Assembly: GCA_019420505.1 (NCBI GenBank)
Contig: JAHZHC010000027.1
Span: forward strand, 291,678-355,677
Length of the DNA: 64,000 nt
Source: Ruminococcus sp.
GTDB lineage: Bacteria; Bacillota; Clostridia; Oscillospirales; Ruminococcaceae
Direction: 5' to 3'
Position numbers and translations under genes: made by a program. This document shows positions 50,104-58,993 of this stretch, piece by piece (the first letter of the stretch is position 1; each line of letters starts with the position of its first letter). The notes beneath the pieces were generated by a model that made no database searches, was not told where the DNA came from, and was given only the letters and a program-made list of their open reading frames with translations.

Positions 50104-50223
50104 TGGTAATTTTGCTGAATTTAACTTGAAAAAATTGTATATCATACTAATTGACAAATTCCAGTTTATTTGATATATAATATTATTTCTTAAGCCATTA
50201 AAATTTTTGTTCGTTTTCTTTGC

Positions 50224-50252
50224 TTTACAAAATAATAGCTTTGTGCTATAAT
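50224..50252 (+). promoter_or_regulatory. Promoter for the radical SAM gene pair
   Basis: TTTACA (50224-50229) and TATAAT (50247-50252), 17-base spacer, 45 bases before the GTG start. Confidence 0.65.
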
Positions 50253-50296
50253 ATGTCTAATATTTGCGGCATTTTTGCCAAAATGGAGGATAAAAA

Positions 50297-52135
50297 GTGA
50301 GAGAGAAAATTGAACAGCTTCTTCTTAAAATACAAAAACCATCACGTTATATAGGGGGAGAACACGGAAGTATAGTCAAAGATAAATCAAAGGTCGATGT
50401 GCGCTTTGCTTTTTGTTTTCCCGATGTTTATGATGTGGGAATGTCTCATTTGGGAATGAAAATATTATACGGACTAAAAAATTCAGTGGAGAATTATTGG
50501 TGCGAGCGTGTGTTTATGCCTGAAAAAGATTTTGAAAAATTGATGAGAGAGAATAATATTCCTCTGTATGCACTTGAAAGTCTTGATCCGCTGACCGAAT
50601 TCGATTTTATCGGCTTTACATTACAATATGAACTTTCTTATACTAATGTGCTTGCAATGCTTGATCTGGCGGGAATTCCTGTGAAAGCCAAGGATAGAAA
50701 AAATCTTACTCCAATAATTATTGGCGGAGGTCCATGTGTTTGTAATCCTGAGCCGCTTGCTGATTTTTTTGACCTTTTTGTTTTGGGAGAGGGAGAAGAG
50801 GTGAATCTTGAGCTTATGAAGCTTTATGAGACAATGAAACCTCACAATCCAACAAAACAGGATTTTCTTAAAGAAGCGGCAAAAATCGAGGGAATCTATG
50901 TTCCTTCTTTCTATGATGTGGAATATAACAGCAGCGGTACGGTGAAGTCAATAATACCTAACAATGAAATTGCCCCCGCTAAGGTAAAAAAACGCATAAT
51001 AAAAGATTTTGATAAGGTTTATTACCCTGATGGATTTGTTGTACCTTTTACGAGCATAGTCCATGACAGGGCAGTTGTTGAAGTGTTAAGAGGATGCATC
51101 AGAGGATGCAGGTTCTGTCAGGCAGGTTTCATATATCGCCCGTTCAGAGAAAAGAATATTGATACAATAAAAAATGAAACAAAGTGTATCTGTGAGCAAA
51201 CCGGATATGAAGAAGTATCATTATCTTCTCTCTCAACCAGTGATTACTCGAAGATTAACGAGCTTCTTGAAAGCCTGGTAGAGTATACGGATAAGGAAAG
51301 GATAAATCTGTCGCTGCCTTCACTTCGTATAGATAATTTCAGTGAAGAATTGCTTGAAAAAATCAAATCTGTCAGAAAAAGCGGATTAACATTTGCTCCT
51401 GAGGCAGGAACCCAGAAGCTCAGAAATGTTATAAATAAAAACGTTACTGAAAATGAAATTATGAATACTTGTAAAATGGCTTTTGAAGGCGGATATGCAA
51501 ATGTAAAGCTGTATTTCATGCTGGGACTTCCTGAAGAAACTATGGAGGATATTGAAGGTATAGCAAAATTAGCTCAGGATGTTGTCAATCTTTATTATGA
51601 TATGCCAAAAGAAAAGCGGGGAAAAGGAATACAGGTTTCTATTTCAACAGCTACTTTTGTTCCAAAGCCGTTTACTCCGTTTGAATTTGAGCCTCAGGCA
51701 ACACCGAAGGAAATTGCCGAAAAACAAAAGCATTTGCTTGATTCAATTACCAGTAAAAAAATCAGATGCAGTTATCATCAGCAGAATGTTTCAATTCTTG
51801 AAGCAGTTCTTGCAAGAGGAGACAGACGTCTTTGTGATGTAATCTATACCGCATGGAAAAAGGGTTGTACTCTTGATAGCTGGGACGAACATTTTCGCTA
51901 TGATCTGTGGCAGGAAGCGTTCGAAGAGTGCGGTGTTGATATAGGATTTTATGCTAATCGCCGCAGAAGCTATGACGAGATAATGCCTTGGTCGCATCTT
52001 GATTATATGGTTTCTCATGAGTTCCTTGTCAGAGAAAATAAAAAAGCACATAACGCCGAAACTACCCGTAATTGTAAAGAAGGCTGTTCCGGATGCGGAG
52101 TAAAAAAAGAATGCGGAGGTGTGTATTGTGGCTGA
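50297..52135 (+). CDS. B12-binding-domain radical SAM protein (TIGR03960 family)
   Basis: The 612-residue protein matches the TIGR03960 radical SAM family. The N-terminal part (YIGGEHGSIVKD, FAFCFPDVYDVGMSHLGMK) resembles a cobalamin-binding-like domain; the radical SAM cluster motif CIRGCRFCQAGFIYRP is at about residues 265-280, with LSLPSLRIDNFSEELL, TFAPEAGTQKLRNVINK, and a C-terminal region with GCSGCGVKKECGGVYC. Its reaction is not established. GTG 50297 has GGAGGA six bases upstream. The next gene belongs to its usual partner family. Confidence 0.9.
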   Translation: MREKIEQLLLKIQKPSRYIGGEHGSIVKDKSKVDVRFAFCFPDVYDVGMSHLGMKILYGLKNSVENYWCERVFMPEKDFEKLMRENNIPLYALESLDPLTEFDFIGFTLQYELSYTNVLAMLDLAGIPVKAKDRKNLTPIIIGGGPCVCNPEPLADFFDLFVLGEGEEVNLELMKLYETMKPHNPTKQDFLKEAAKIEGIYVPSFYDVEYNSSGTVKSIIPNNEIAPAKVKKRIIKDFDKVYYPDGFVVPFTSIVHDRAVVEVLRGCIRGCRFCQAGFIYRPFREKNIDTIKNETKCICEQTGYEEVSLSSLSTSDYSKINELLESLVEYTDKERINLSLPSLRIDNFSEELLEKIKSVRKSGLTFAPEAGTQKLRNVINKNVTENEIMNTCKMAFEGGYANVKLYFMLGLPEETMEDIEGIAKLAQDVVNLYYDMPKEKRGKGIQVSISTATFVPKPFTPFEFEPQATPKEIAEKQKHLLDSITSKKIRCSYHQQNVSILEAVLARGDRRLCDVIYTAWKKGCTLDSWDEHFRYDLWQEAFEECGVDIGFYANRRRSYDEIMPWSHLDYMVSHEFLVRENKKAHNAETTRNCKEGCSGCGVKKECGGVYCG

Positions 52136-52832
52136 TTTTCCTATACCGAAAAATCAATCGCTGAATATACAGCGTTATGATTATAGACTGACTTATGGAA
52201 AGACCGGGAGAGCGAGATATATTTCTCATCTTGATTTGATGAGAACAATGCAAAGAGCTTTTAAACGTGCCGGAATACCTATATGGTATACTCAGGGCTT
52301 CAATCCGCATGCCTATCTTAACTTTCCTCTGGCGCTGTCTTTGGGTACAGACAGCAAAATAGAGATTTTAGATGTGGCTTTAATTGAAAAAATGGAATTT
52401 AACGAAATAGTTGAGAAGCTTAATGCCTGTATGCCGGAGGGCCTTTATATTTATAAAGCAGCCGAACCTGTCAATAAGCATACTGCTATATCTTTTGCTG
52501 AATATGAAATAAAATTTAACACTAATGTTGATATTTTTGAAACTAAGCAGCGTTTTGAACATTTTGTCAGCAGAGATAAAATTGAAATAGCGAAAAGATC
52601 CAAGAAAAAAGGTATCAATCTGGTAGATATAAAGCCTCATATTAATTTAGTTTCTGTTTGTGAAAAAAACGATATGATTGTTGTCGATATTATTTTGCCG
52701 GCAGGGTGCGAATTTAATCTTAATACGTCAGCAGTAATGAATGCATTTAGTGATGCAGAGAATTTAGAAATTAAGAATATTTATACAACTCGTACAAAAA
52801 TCATGTGTAAAAACGGTGAAGATTTTATTTAA
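52128..52832 (+). CDS. Radical SAM-associated protein (TIGR03936/DUF2344)
   Basis: The 234-residue protein contains YRLTYGKTGRARYISHLDLMRTMQRAFKRAGIPIWYTQGFNPHAYLNFPLALSLG in the first 100 residues; the ISHLDLMR and GFNPHP-like blocks identify the DUF2344 family. The partner of TIGR03960 proteins, it has no known reaction; in some bacteria the two are fused. GTG 52128 is chosen because GGAGG is eight bases upstream. It overlaps the radical SAM gene by eight bases. The rng-rplU-rpmA genes that often follow are absent here; rplS comes next. Confidence 0.88.
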   Translation: MADFPIPKNQSLNIQRYDYRLTYGKTGRARYISHLDLMRTMQRAFKRAGIPIWYTQGFNPHAYLNFPLALSLGTDSKIEILDVALIEKMEFNEIVEKLNACMPEGLYIYKAAEPVNKHTAISFAEYEIKFNTNVDIFETKQRFEHFVSRDKIEIAKRSKKKGINLVDIKPHINLVSVCEKNDMIVVDIILPAGCEFNLNTSAVMNAFSDAENLEIKNIYTTRTKIMCKNGEDFI

Positions 52833-52838
52833 AAACTA

Positions 52839-52867
52839 TTGCAAATGTTAGCAATATGTGTTATAAT
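52839..52867 (+). promoter_or_regulatory. rplS promoter
   Basis: TTGCAA (52839-52844) and TATAAT (52862-52867), 17-base spacer. Confidence 0.7.
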
Positions 52868-52874
52868 ATAAAAG

Positions 52875-53030
52875 CATTTGATTTACCGTCGGCTTTTGAT
52901 AGACTGTCCGACGAGAGTTAGTGCCATATCTCGAAGGCTTTCGGGAAGACATTAAAGCGGATAGTCCTCTGACTTTGCGGTGTTTGGAATACCGCCATAA
53001 AGTGAATGAATGTCTGAAAATAATTAGGAG
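52875..53030 (+). promoter_or_regulatory. L19 ribosomal protein leader
   Basis: The roughly 155-base untranslated leader of rplS is structured: arms such as GTCGG...CCGAC around 52889-52913 and GCGG...CCGC around 52976-52995 can pair. Its position matches the L19 leader RNA known in Firmicutes, thought to bind L19 and repress the operon. The family assignment is from position and structure. Confidence 0.55.
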
Positions 53031-53039
53031 GTATTTAAA

Positions 53040-53384
53040 GTGGACGCTTTAAAACTTATTTCAAACTCAAGCTTAAAATCAGAAGTTCCGGTTCTTAACA
53101 TTGGTGATACTGTTAAGGTATATGTTAGAATTACGGAAGGTGACAAATCAAGAATTCAGGTATTTGAGGGTACAATAATTGCGAAAAAGCATGGTGGAAT
53201 TAATGAAACATTCACAGTTCGCCGTGTTGCTCATGGTTGCGGAATTGAGAGAGTATTCCCTGTTCATTCACCTGTTGTTGAAAAGGTTGAGGTTGTAAGA
53301 TCCGGACGTGTTCGTCGTGCTAAGCTGTACTATCTCCGTAAGAGAGTCGGTAAAGCAGCTAAGGTTAAGGAAGCAATCAGATAA
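53040..53384 (+). CDS. rplS: 50S ribosomal protein L19
   Basis: The 114-residue L19 shows VLNIGDTVKVYVRITEGDKSRIQVFEGTIIAKKHGG and FTVRRVAHGCGIERVFPVHSPVVEKVEVVR (FEGTIIAKK and GCGIERVFPVHSP are the key blocks), ending with KLYYLRKRVGKAAKVKE. It forms an intersubunit bridge. The GTG start follows AGGAGG. It is followed by lepB and rbgA in the conserved Firmicutes order. Confidence 0.97.
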   Translation: MDALKLISNSSLKSEVPVLNIGDTVKVYVRITEGDKSRIQVFEGTIIAKKHGGINETFTVRRVAHGCGIERVFPVHSPVVEKVEVVRSGRVRRAKLYYLRKRVGKAAKVKEAIR

Positions 53385-53396
53385 TTTTAACTTCCG

Positions 53397-53434
53397 AAAG
53401 TCGGTATTTCACGTAAATGCCGGCTTTGTTTTTT
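53397..53434 (+). terminator. rplS terminator
   Basis: AAAGTCGGTATTT/AAATGCCGGCTTT (53397-53409 with 53415-53427, with G-U pairs) followed by G and six T residues. Confidence 0.75.
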
Positions 53435-53595
53435 AATACTTTGTAAATTATTTGTTTTGATCAAATATTGAAACTGTTTTTCTATGTAAGCCCTTGAAAT
53501 TTATCGGGATATTTGTTATAATAATAATGTTTAATTTGATCTTGGATAAATTTAGCTTTAAACCGTTGTGTATGCGGAGAAACAGGAGAAATATT

Positions 53596-54207
53596 ATGAT
53601 TGAAAATGAAAATAATAAAATTGAACCAATTGATGAAGATAAAAAAGCCAATCCTATTGATAATATACTTGATTGGTTAGAATCATTTGCTTTTGCAATA
53701 TTTGTTGTTATTTTGATATTTACTTTTGTGCTGAGGACTGTGGTCGTTAAAGGCGAGTCAATGTCACCTAATTTTCATGATAAGGACAGATTGATAATTT
53801 CTCATTTTAACCTAACCCCCGAAAAGGGCGATATATTGGTTATGAATAGCTATGGACTTCATGAAACAATAATAAAAAGATGTATAGGAACCGGCGGAGA
53901 TAAGATCAGAATTGATTATAATGAAAACAGCGTAGAAGTCAATGGTCAAATAATATCAAATAAATACCTTGGCGAACCAATGATTAATAAGCCTACATAT
54001 GACCAGAAATATGCTGTCAGCAGAGGTGTGTATGAATATACTGTTCCTGAAGGGAAGATATTTGTTATGGGTGATAACAGAAACGGATCGTCCGACAGCA
54101 GAAGTTCATTGGTCGGTTTTATAGATAGTGAGGATGTTTTGGGGAAAGTTATCTTTAGAATATATCCTTTCAGTGAAATCGGACGAATAGAAAGCTTTAT
54201 TAATTAA
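53596..54207 (+). CDS. lepB: Type I signal peptidase
   Basis: SPase I removes signal peptides outside the membrane. The 203-residue protein has one N-terminal membrane helix (FAFAIFVVILIFTFVLRTVVV, about residues 31-51) followed by the catalytic serine in KGESMSPNF, the lysine in ETIIKRCIGTGGDKI, and the MGDNRNGSSDSR motif with GFIDSEDVLGKV. ATG 53596 has AGGAGAA upstream; the longer open reading includes the upstream leader. It sits between rplS and rbgA. Confidence 0.93.
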   Translation: MIENENNKIEPIDEDKKANPIDNILDWLESFAFAIFVVILIFTFVLRTVVVKGESMSPNFHDKDRLIISHFNLTPEKGDILVMNSYGLHETIIKRCIGTGGDKIRIDYNENSVEVNGQIISNKYLGEPMINKPTYDQKYAVSRGVYEYTVPEGKIFVMGDNRNGSSDSRSSLVGFIDSEDVLGKVIFRIYPFSEIGRIESFIN

Positions 54208-54223
54208 CCGAAAGGAAAACGAA

Positions 54224-55123
54224 ATGAGCGAAGTTTCAAATATTCAGTGGTTTCCGGGACATATGGCGAAAACACGCCGTATAATGAAATCAAATTTAAA
54301 GCTTGTGGATGTAGTTGTTGAAATAATTGACGCAAGAATTCCTTATTCAAGCCGAAATCCTGAAATGGATTATCTTGTGGGCGGAAAACCAAGATTAATT
54401 CTGCTGAATAAAGCCGACTCTGCTGATGAAACAGTTACTTCTATGTGGATTGATTATTTTAAACGCAGCGGAGTAACTGCACTTGCTACCGATTGCAGAA
54501 GCGGTAAGAATGTCAGCAAATTTCATTCTCTGCTTAATGAAATGATGGCTGATAAAATTGCTGAGTGGGACGCAAAGGGCATGAAAGGAAGACCCATAAG
54601 AATTATGATCGTCGGTATTCCTAATGTCGGTAAGTCTTCATTTATAAACCGGCTTGCAGGGTCAAAACGTACTAAGGTTGAGGACAGACCGGGAGTTACA
54701 AGAGGTAAACAATGGGTCAATCTTGATGAGAATCTTGAGCTGCTTGATATGCCAGGCGTTTTGTGGCCTAAGTTCGAGGAGAAAATTGTTGGGGAACGGC
54801 TGGCATTTACAGGTGCTGTTAAAGATGATATAATGGATATGGAGTATCTTGCCTGTAGATTTTTAGAGTTCCTGAATGAGAATTATCCTCAGCTTATTAC
54901 TAACCGATATGGTGTGACAACCGATGATATTCCTTCTAATGACGATGAAACGATGGGATGTGTTCAAGGATATGAAATCTTAGAAAGAATAGGAAGAAAA
55001 CGTGGTTTTCTGATTTCAGGCGGTGAGATCAATACTGAGCGTGCCGCAATAACTGTTCTTGATGAATTCAGAAGTGGCACAATCGGAAAAATAAGTCTTG
55101 AAAAGCCTAACGATAAAAGATAA
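54224..55123 (+). CDS. rbgA: Ribosome biogenesis GTPase RbgA (YlqF)
   Basis: RbgA is a circularly permuted GTPase needed for late 50S assembly. The 299-residue protein has the permuted motif order: WFPGHMAKTRR at the start, G4 LLNKADSAD, then G1 GIPNVGKSSFINRL (about residue 129) and G3 LDMPGVLWPKF. GTPase motifs are intact. AAAGGAAAACG precedes the ATG, 16 bases after lepB. rnhB follows. Confidence 0.94.
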   Translation: MSEVSNIQWFPGHMAKTRRIMKSNLKLVDVVVEIIDARIPYSSRNPEMDYLVGGKPRLILLNKADSADETVTSMWIDYFKRSGVTALATDCRSGKNVSKFHSLLNEMMADKIAEWDAKGMKGRPIRIMIVGIPNVGKSSFINRLAGSKRTKVEDRPGVTRGKQWVNLDENLELLDMPGVLWPKFEEKIVGERLAFTGAVKDDIMDMEYLACRFLEFLNENYPQLITNRYGVTTDDIPSNDDETMGCVQGYEILERIGRKRGFLISGGEINTERAAITVLDEFRSGTIGKISLEKPNDKR

Positions 55124-55251
55124 AAAGTTCAGAAAATAAGCTCTTTTATTGATTTTGTGCCTTATGTGGGCGGTGTTTTGGATAGATTACGATGCTTTAT
55201 ATCAAATTGGAAAATAACATCACATTTCGGCAGAAAGGAACGATTACAGCT

Positions 55252-55863
55252 ATGACGCTTGCTGAATTTGACAGCGGATACAGAACTGAATATCCTGTGA
55301 TATGCGGAGTGGACGAAGCGGGACGAGGACCGCTTGCAGGCGACGTATTTGCCGCCGCAGTAGTTTTTTCACCTGATACAGTTATTGAAGGAATTAATGA
55401 CAGCAAAAAATTAACTGAAAAAAAGCGTGAGATGCTTTTTGATGAAATAACAGAAAAAGCACTTTTTTATTCAATACAAATTGCCGATGTTCAAGAGATT
55501 GAACGAATCAATATATTAAACGCCGCAATGCTTGCCATGAAAAGAGCTGTGGAATCTTTAGAGGTTATTCCTGATCTGGTTTTGGTTGACGGTAATAAAA
55601 AGCCTGACTTAAATGTTGAAACTCAAACAGTAATTAAGGGAGATGCAAAATCACAATCTATTGCAGCAGCTTCAATACTTGCTAAGGTTTCGAGAGACAG
55701 ATATATGCTCCAAATGGCTGAGAAGTATCCTCAGTATTATTTTGAAAAGCATAAGGGTTACGGAACAAAGCTTCATTATCAAATGATAGATGAATTCGGA
55801 GAATCTCCAATACATAGACCCAGCTTTCTGAAAAAATATTATGCAAATAAAAACAAAGCGTGA
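55252..55863 (+). CDS. rnhB: Ribonuclease HII
   Basis: RNase HII removes RNA from RNA-DNA hybrids and single ribonucleotides in DNA. The 203-residue protein contains the GVDEAGRGPLAGDVFAAAV motif with catalytic Asp and Glu, NDSKKLTEKKRE, LVDGNKKP and KVSRDRYMLQMAEKYPQYYFEKHKGYGTKLHY (DGN and KHKGYGTK are the key parts). ATG 55252 has AAAGGA upstream; an earlier ATG at 55192 would add 20 residues without family similarity. It overlaps yraN by 23 bases. Confidence 0.93.
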   Translation: MTLAEFDSGYRTEYPVICGVDEAGRGPLAGDVFAAAVVFSPDTVIEGINDSKKLTEKKREMLFDEITEKALFYSIQIADVQEIERINILNAAMLAMKRAVESLEVIPDLVLVDGNKKPDLNVETQTVIKGDAKSQSIAAASILAKVSRDRYMLQMAEKYPQYYFEKHKGYGTKLHYQMIDEFGESPIHRPSFLKKYYANKNKA

Positions 55864-56215
55864 TATCGGAAATGCAGGTGAAACCGCTGTTTGCAAATTC
55901 CTGCAGAAAAACGGCTATGAAATATTAAAAAGAAATTATACGATCCGGGGCGGAGAGATCGATATAATTGCTAAGAAAAATGATTGCATTGCATTTGTTG
56001 AGGTTAAAACAAGAAAATTCGGTGCACTTCAGACAGGTGAAGAAGCCATAAATAAATCAAAACAAAAATGCATAATTAAAACTGCTCAAAGATATTTTAA
56101 TTTACTTAACGAACCTTGCAGCGGAAGATTTGATGTTGCAGTGGTCGAAACGAGCGGTGAGGAAATCAGGAAAATAAAGTATTATGTGTCAGCATTTGAT
56201 GCAAGTACTGTTTAA
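55841..56215 (+). CDS. YraN-family (UPF0102) nuclease-like protein
   Basis: The 124-residue protein has the YraN pattern: RDIGNAGETAVCKFLQKNGYEILKRNYTIRGGEIDIIAKKNDCIAFVEVKTRK, of which GEIDIIAK and FVEVKTR form the nuclease-fold active-site region. Its job is uncertain; it belongs to the restriction endonuclease-like superfamily. It is translationally coupled to rnhB, its usual neighbour. Confidence 0.9.
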   Translation: MQIKTKRDIGNAGETAVCKFLQKNGYEILKRNYTIRGGEIDIIAKKNDCIAFVEVKTRKFGALQTGEEAINKSKQKCIIKTAQRYFNLLNEPCSGRFDVAVVETSGEEIRKIKYYVSAFDASTV

Positions 56216-56259
56216 TAAATAACGGAATTATCCGATAAAATTAAGAAGGGTGAATTTTT

Positions 56260-57750
56260 ATGTATTACAAAAGTACAAGAAACAGCAGTGTGAATGTTAC
56301 ATCTGCACAGGCTATTGCACAGGGTATCTCAAAGGACGGCGGACTTTTTGTTCCATCAGAAATTCCTCAAATAACTTTGGAGGATGTTAAAACCCTTGGT
56401 GACATGACTTATGCTCAAAGAGCATTTTTTGTGTTCTCAAAGTATCTTACTGATTTTACAGATGCTGAAATTAAATATTGCGTGGAAAACGCATATAATA
56501 CAAAGAATTTTGACAGCGATAACATTGCTGAACTGGCACATCTGTTTGACGGTACATATATGCTGGAACTCTGGCATGGACCGACATGTGCATTCAAAGA
56601 TATGGCTCTTCAGATCCTTCCTTACCTGCTCACAACATCTGCTAAAAGATTGGAATTAAATAAGAAAATCGTTATTCTTGTTGCTACTTCAGGAGATACA
56701 GGAAAAGCTGCTCTTGAAGGCTTTAAGGATGTTTCGGACACGGAAATTCTTGTGTTCTATCCTGATGACGGAGTTTCTGCAATGCAGAAAAAACAGATGA
56801 CGACTCAGGAAGGCAAAAATGTAAACGTATGTGCAATTAAAGGTAACTTTGATGACGCACAAAACGGCGTTAAGGCTATATTTACAAATGAAGAAATTGC
56901 CGCAGAGCTTGAAAAAAACGGTATGATGTTCTCTTCTGCAAATTCTATCAACTGGGGACGTCTTGCACCGCAGATAATTTATTATATCTCAAGCTATGCT
57001 CAGCTTGTTAAGGACGGCGAAATAGCTTTAGGTGATAAAATAAATATAGTTGTTCCTACAGGTAATTTCGGTAATATTCTTGCCGGATACTATGCAAAAA
57101 AAATGGGCATTCCCGTTAATAAGCTTATCTGTGCTTCAAATGCCAATAATGTTCTTACAGACTTTCTGACAACAGGTGTTTATAACAGAAACCGTCCGTT
57201 CCATGCAACGATTTCCCCGTCAATGGATATTTTGATATCATCAAATCTTGAGAGATTGCTCTATCATATCTCAGGTGAGGATGACGGGCAGATCAGAGAG
57301 TGGTTTGGCGCTTTAGCATCTGAAGGCAGGTATGAGGTTACAGACGAGGTTAAGGCTGTTCTTAAAGAAGAATTTTATGCAGGCTGCTGTGATGATACGG
57401 AAACAAAGGCGTGCATTAAAGATATTTATAATAAATATTCATATACATGTGATACTCATACAGCAGTTGCAGTAAAGGTTTATAATGATTATAAGGCTGC
57501 AACAGGCGATGAAACCAAGACTATTATTGCATCAACAGCAAGCCCTTATAAGTTCTCGGGTTCAGTTCTTGAGGCAATAGGAATAAATACTGACAGCGAC
57601 GAATTTGAGCTTGTTGAAAAGCTTGCAGAAGCTTCAAAGATTCCTGTTCCTGCATCATTGGCAGAACTTAAGAATAAGGATATCAGATTTAAAGAAATTA
57701 TTGATAAGACTGAAATGAAAGAATTTGTATTCAAATCACTGGGAATATAA
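56260..57750 (+). CDS. thrC: Threonine synthase
   Basis: This PLP enzyme converts O-phosphohomoserine to threonine. The 496-residue protein is the long, ThrC group that begins MYYKSTRNSSVNVTSAQAIAQGISKDGGLFVP. Motifs are ELWHGPTCAFKDMALQ (the PLP lysine is in FKDMA, about residue 113), VATSGDTGKAALEGF, and the PLP-phosphate-loop-type VPTGNFGNILAGYYAKKMG. AAGAAGGGTG precedes the ATG. It is a stand-alone gene. Confidence 0.94.
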   Translation: MYYKSTRNSSVNVTSAQAIAQGISKDGGLFVPSEIPQITLEDVKTLGDMTYAQRAFFVFSKYLTDFTDAEIKYCVENAYNTKNFDSDNIAELAHLFDGTYMLELWHGPTCAFKDMALQILPYLLTTSAKRLELNKKIVILVATSGDTGKAALEGFKDVSDTEILVFYPDDGVSAMQKKQMTTQEGKNVNVCAIKGNFDDAQNGVKAIFTNEEIAAELEKNGMMFSSANSINWGRLAPQIIYYISSYAQLVKDGEIALGDKINIVVPTGNFGNILAGYYAKKMGIPVNKLICASNANNVLTDFLTTGVYNRNRPFHATISPSMDILISSNLERLLYHISGEDDGQIREWFGALASEGRYEVTDEVKAVLKEEFYAGCCDDTETKACIKDIYNKYSYTCDTHTAVAVKVYNDYKAATGDETKTIIASTASPYKFSGSVLEAIGINTDSDEFELVEKLAEASKIPVPASLAELKNKDIRFKEIIDKTEMKEFVFKSLGI

Positions 57751-57873
57751 TTAAAAGATATCATTTAAACAATCGGTGTATTTGGATTTATGATAACTTG
57801 TCAAGATGAAGCCGGAAATTTGAATTCAGTAAAATTGTTATAACGATGTGACTGTGCGGCGAGCACTATGTAT

Positions 57874-57922
57874 CCGTCTGACAGAGATTAGACTTTGCTT
57901 AAACCGCTGTCAGACGGTTAAT
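57874..57922 (+). terminator. Terminator-like hairpin after thrC
   Basis: CCGTCTGACAG/CTGTCAGACGG (57874-57884 with 57907-57917) is a perfect 11-bp stem with a 22-base loop, followed by a weak TTAATT tract. Confidence 0.5.
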
Positions 57923-57950
57923 TCTGTATAGAATTATTTAAAAGCAGTAA

Positions 57951-58115
57951 TTAGCTTCTTGCTTTAAAAGTCTTGCATTCTGTTTCGTCACAGCAATCAG
58001 GCTTTGAGCAAGTACAGCAAACATCGATTTTACCGGCTGTGCATTCGCATGAGTTTTTGTTATAAACGCAATTTGAAACATCACAGTTGATTCCGTAAAT
58101 TCTATCCTTTTCCAT
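57951..58115 (-). CDS. DUF1540 Cys-rich small protein
   Basis: A 54-residue protein with eleven cysteines, typical of DUF1540. It reads MEKDRIYGINCDVSNCVYN, then SCECTAGKIDVCC and a late CCDETECKTFKAR; the spacing suggests one or two zinc-binding sites. GAAGGAG precedes the ATG. Proteins of this kind are frequent in spore-forming Clostridia and have no assigned function. Overlapping reading frames on the same strand are shadows. Confidence 0.85.
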   Translation of the reverse strand: MEKDRIYGINCDVSNCVYNKNSCECTAGKIDVCCTCSKPDCCDETECKTFKARS

Positions 58116-58211
58116 GATATAATCACTCCTTCCGCAACAGTTGTTGCATTTATATTATGTGAATATAATCTTGATTTATTATGGGAATTTTAGCCGACAG
58201 GAGGTGTAATA

Positions 58212-58922
58212 TTGGCGCTGTTTGTAATGGCAGATCTTCATTTGTCGCTGTCAGTTAATAAGCCTATGGACATTTTCGGTGGGTGGAAGGACTATGTAAA
58301 TAAAATTGAATCTAATTGGCAAAAAAAAATTAAACCTGAGGATACCATAGTAATTCCAGGAGATATTTCATGGGCAATGGGACTTGAAAAATCATATGAG
58401 GATTTTAAATTTATTAATAGCCTGAACGGAAGAAAGATTATTCTTAAAGGCAATCATGATTATTGGTGGAATACCAAAAATAAAATGGAGAATTTTTTCT
58501 CGGATAATGGTTTTGATACGCTGAATATACTTCATAATAATCATTATGAGTATGAAGGCATAGGTATATGCGGCTCAAGAGGATGGATAAACGAAACATC
58601 CGAGCCTTCGGATAAAAAGGTTCTTGCAAGAGAAGCCGGACGGCTTAGTGCATCCATAGAATCAGCAATTAAATCAGGACTTAAACCGGTTGTCTTTTTG
58701 CATTATCCCCCTGTTTACGGAACAAGCTGTAATTACGAAATGCTGGAAGTGCTTCATAAATATAATATTAAATGGTGTTTTTACGGTCATATACATGGCA
58801 GCGGTGCCGAGTATGCAATAAACGGATGCAGGGACGGTATAAATTATCGGCTTGTTGCAAGCGATTTTTTGCAATTTGACCCAATGAATATCACTAAAAT
58901 TGTGCAATATGACAATTTATAA
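58212..58922 (+). CDS. Calcineurin-like metallophosphoesterase
   Basis: The 236-residue protein has the calcineurin-type motifs MADLHLSLS (DxH), VIPGDISWAMG (GDxxW), LKGNHDYWW (GNHD), FLHYPPVY and CFYGHIHGSG, giving a two-metal site. Likely a phosphodiesterase or nucleotidase; substrate not inferable. The TTG start follows GGAGGTG. It may share a transcript with tig, though a -10 box (TATAAT at 58954) lies between them. Confidence 0.9.
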   Translation: MALFVMADLHLSLSVNKPMDIFGGWKDYVNKIESNWQKKIKPEDTIVIPGDISWAMGLEKSYEDFKFINSLNGRKIILKGNHDYWWNTKNKMENFFSDNGFDTLNILHNNHYEYEGIGICGSRGWINETSEPSDKKVLAREAGRLSASIESAIKSGLKPVVFLHYPPVYGTSCNYEMLEVLHKYNIKWCFYGHIHGSGAEYAINGCRDGINYRLVASDFLQFDPMNITKIVQYDNL

Positions 58923-58993
58923 AAAATCACTGGAAATAAAAATTAATATATGCTATAATATTATAGATACTTATATTAACGGAGGAAAGTAAA

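Noticed and set aside
57938..58126. 62-codon - strand ORF overlapping the DUF1540 gene
   Set aside because: It is in a different frame and has no family match, whereas the overlapping 54-codon frame gives a clear DUF1540 protein with a ribosome site.
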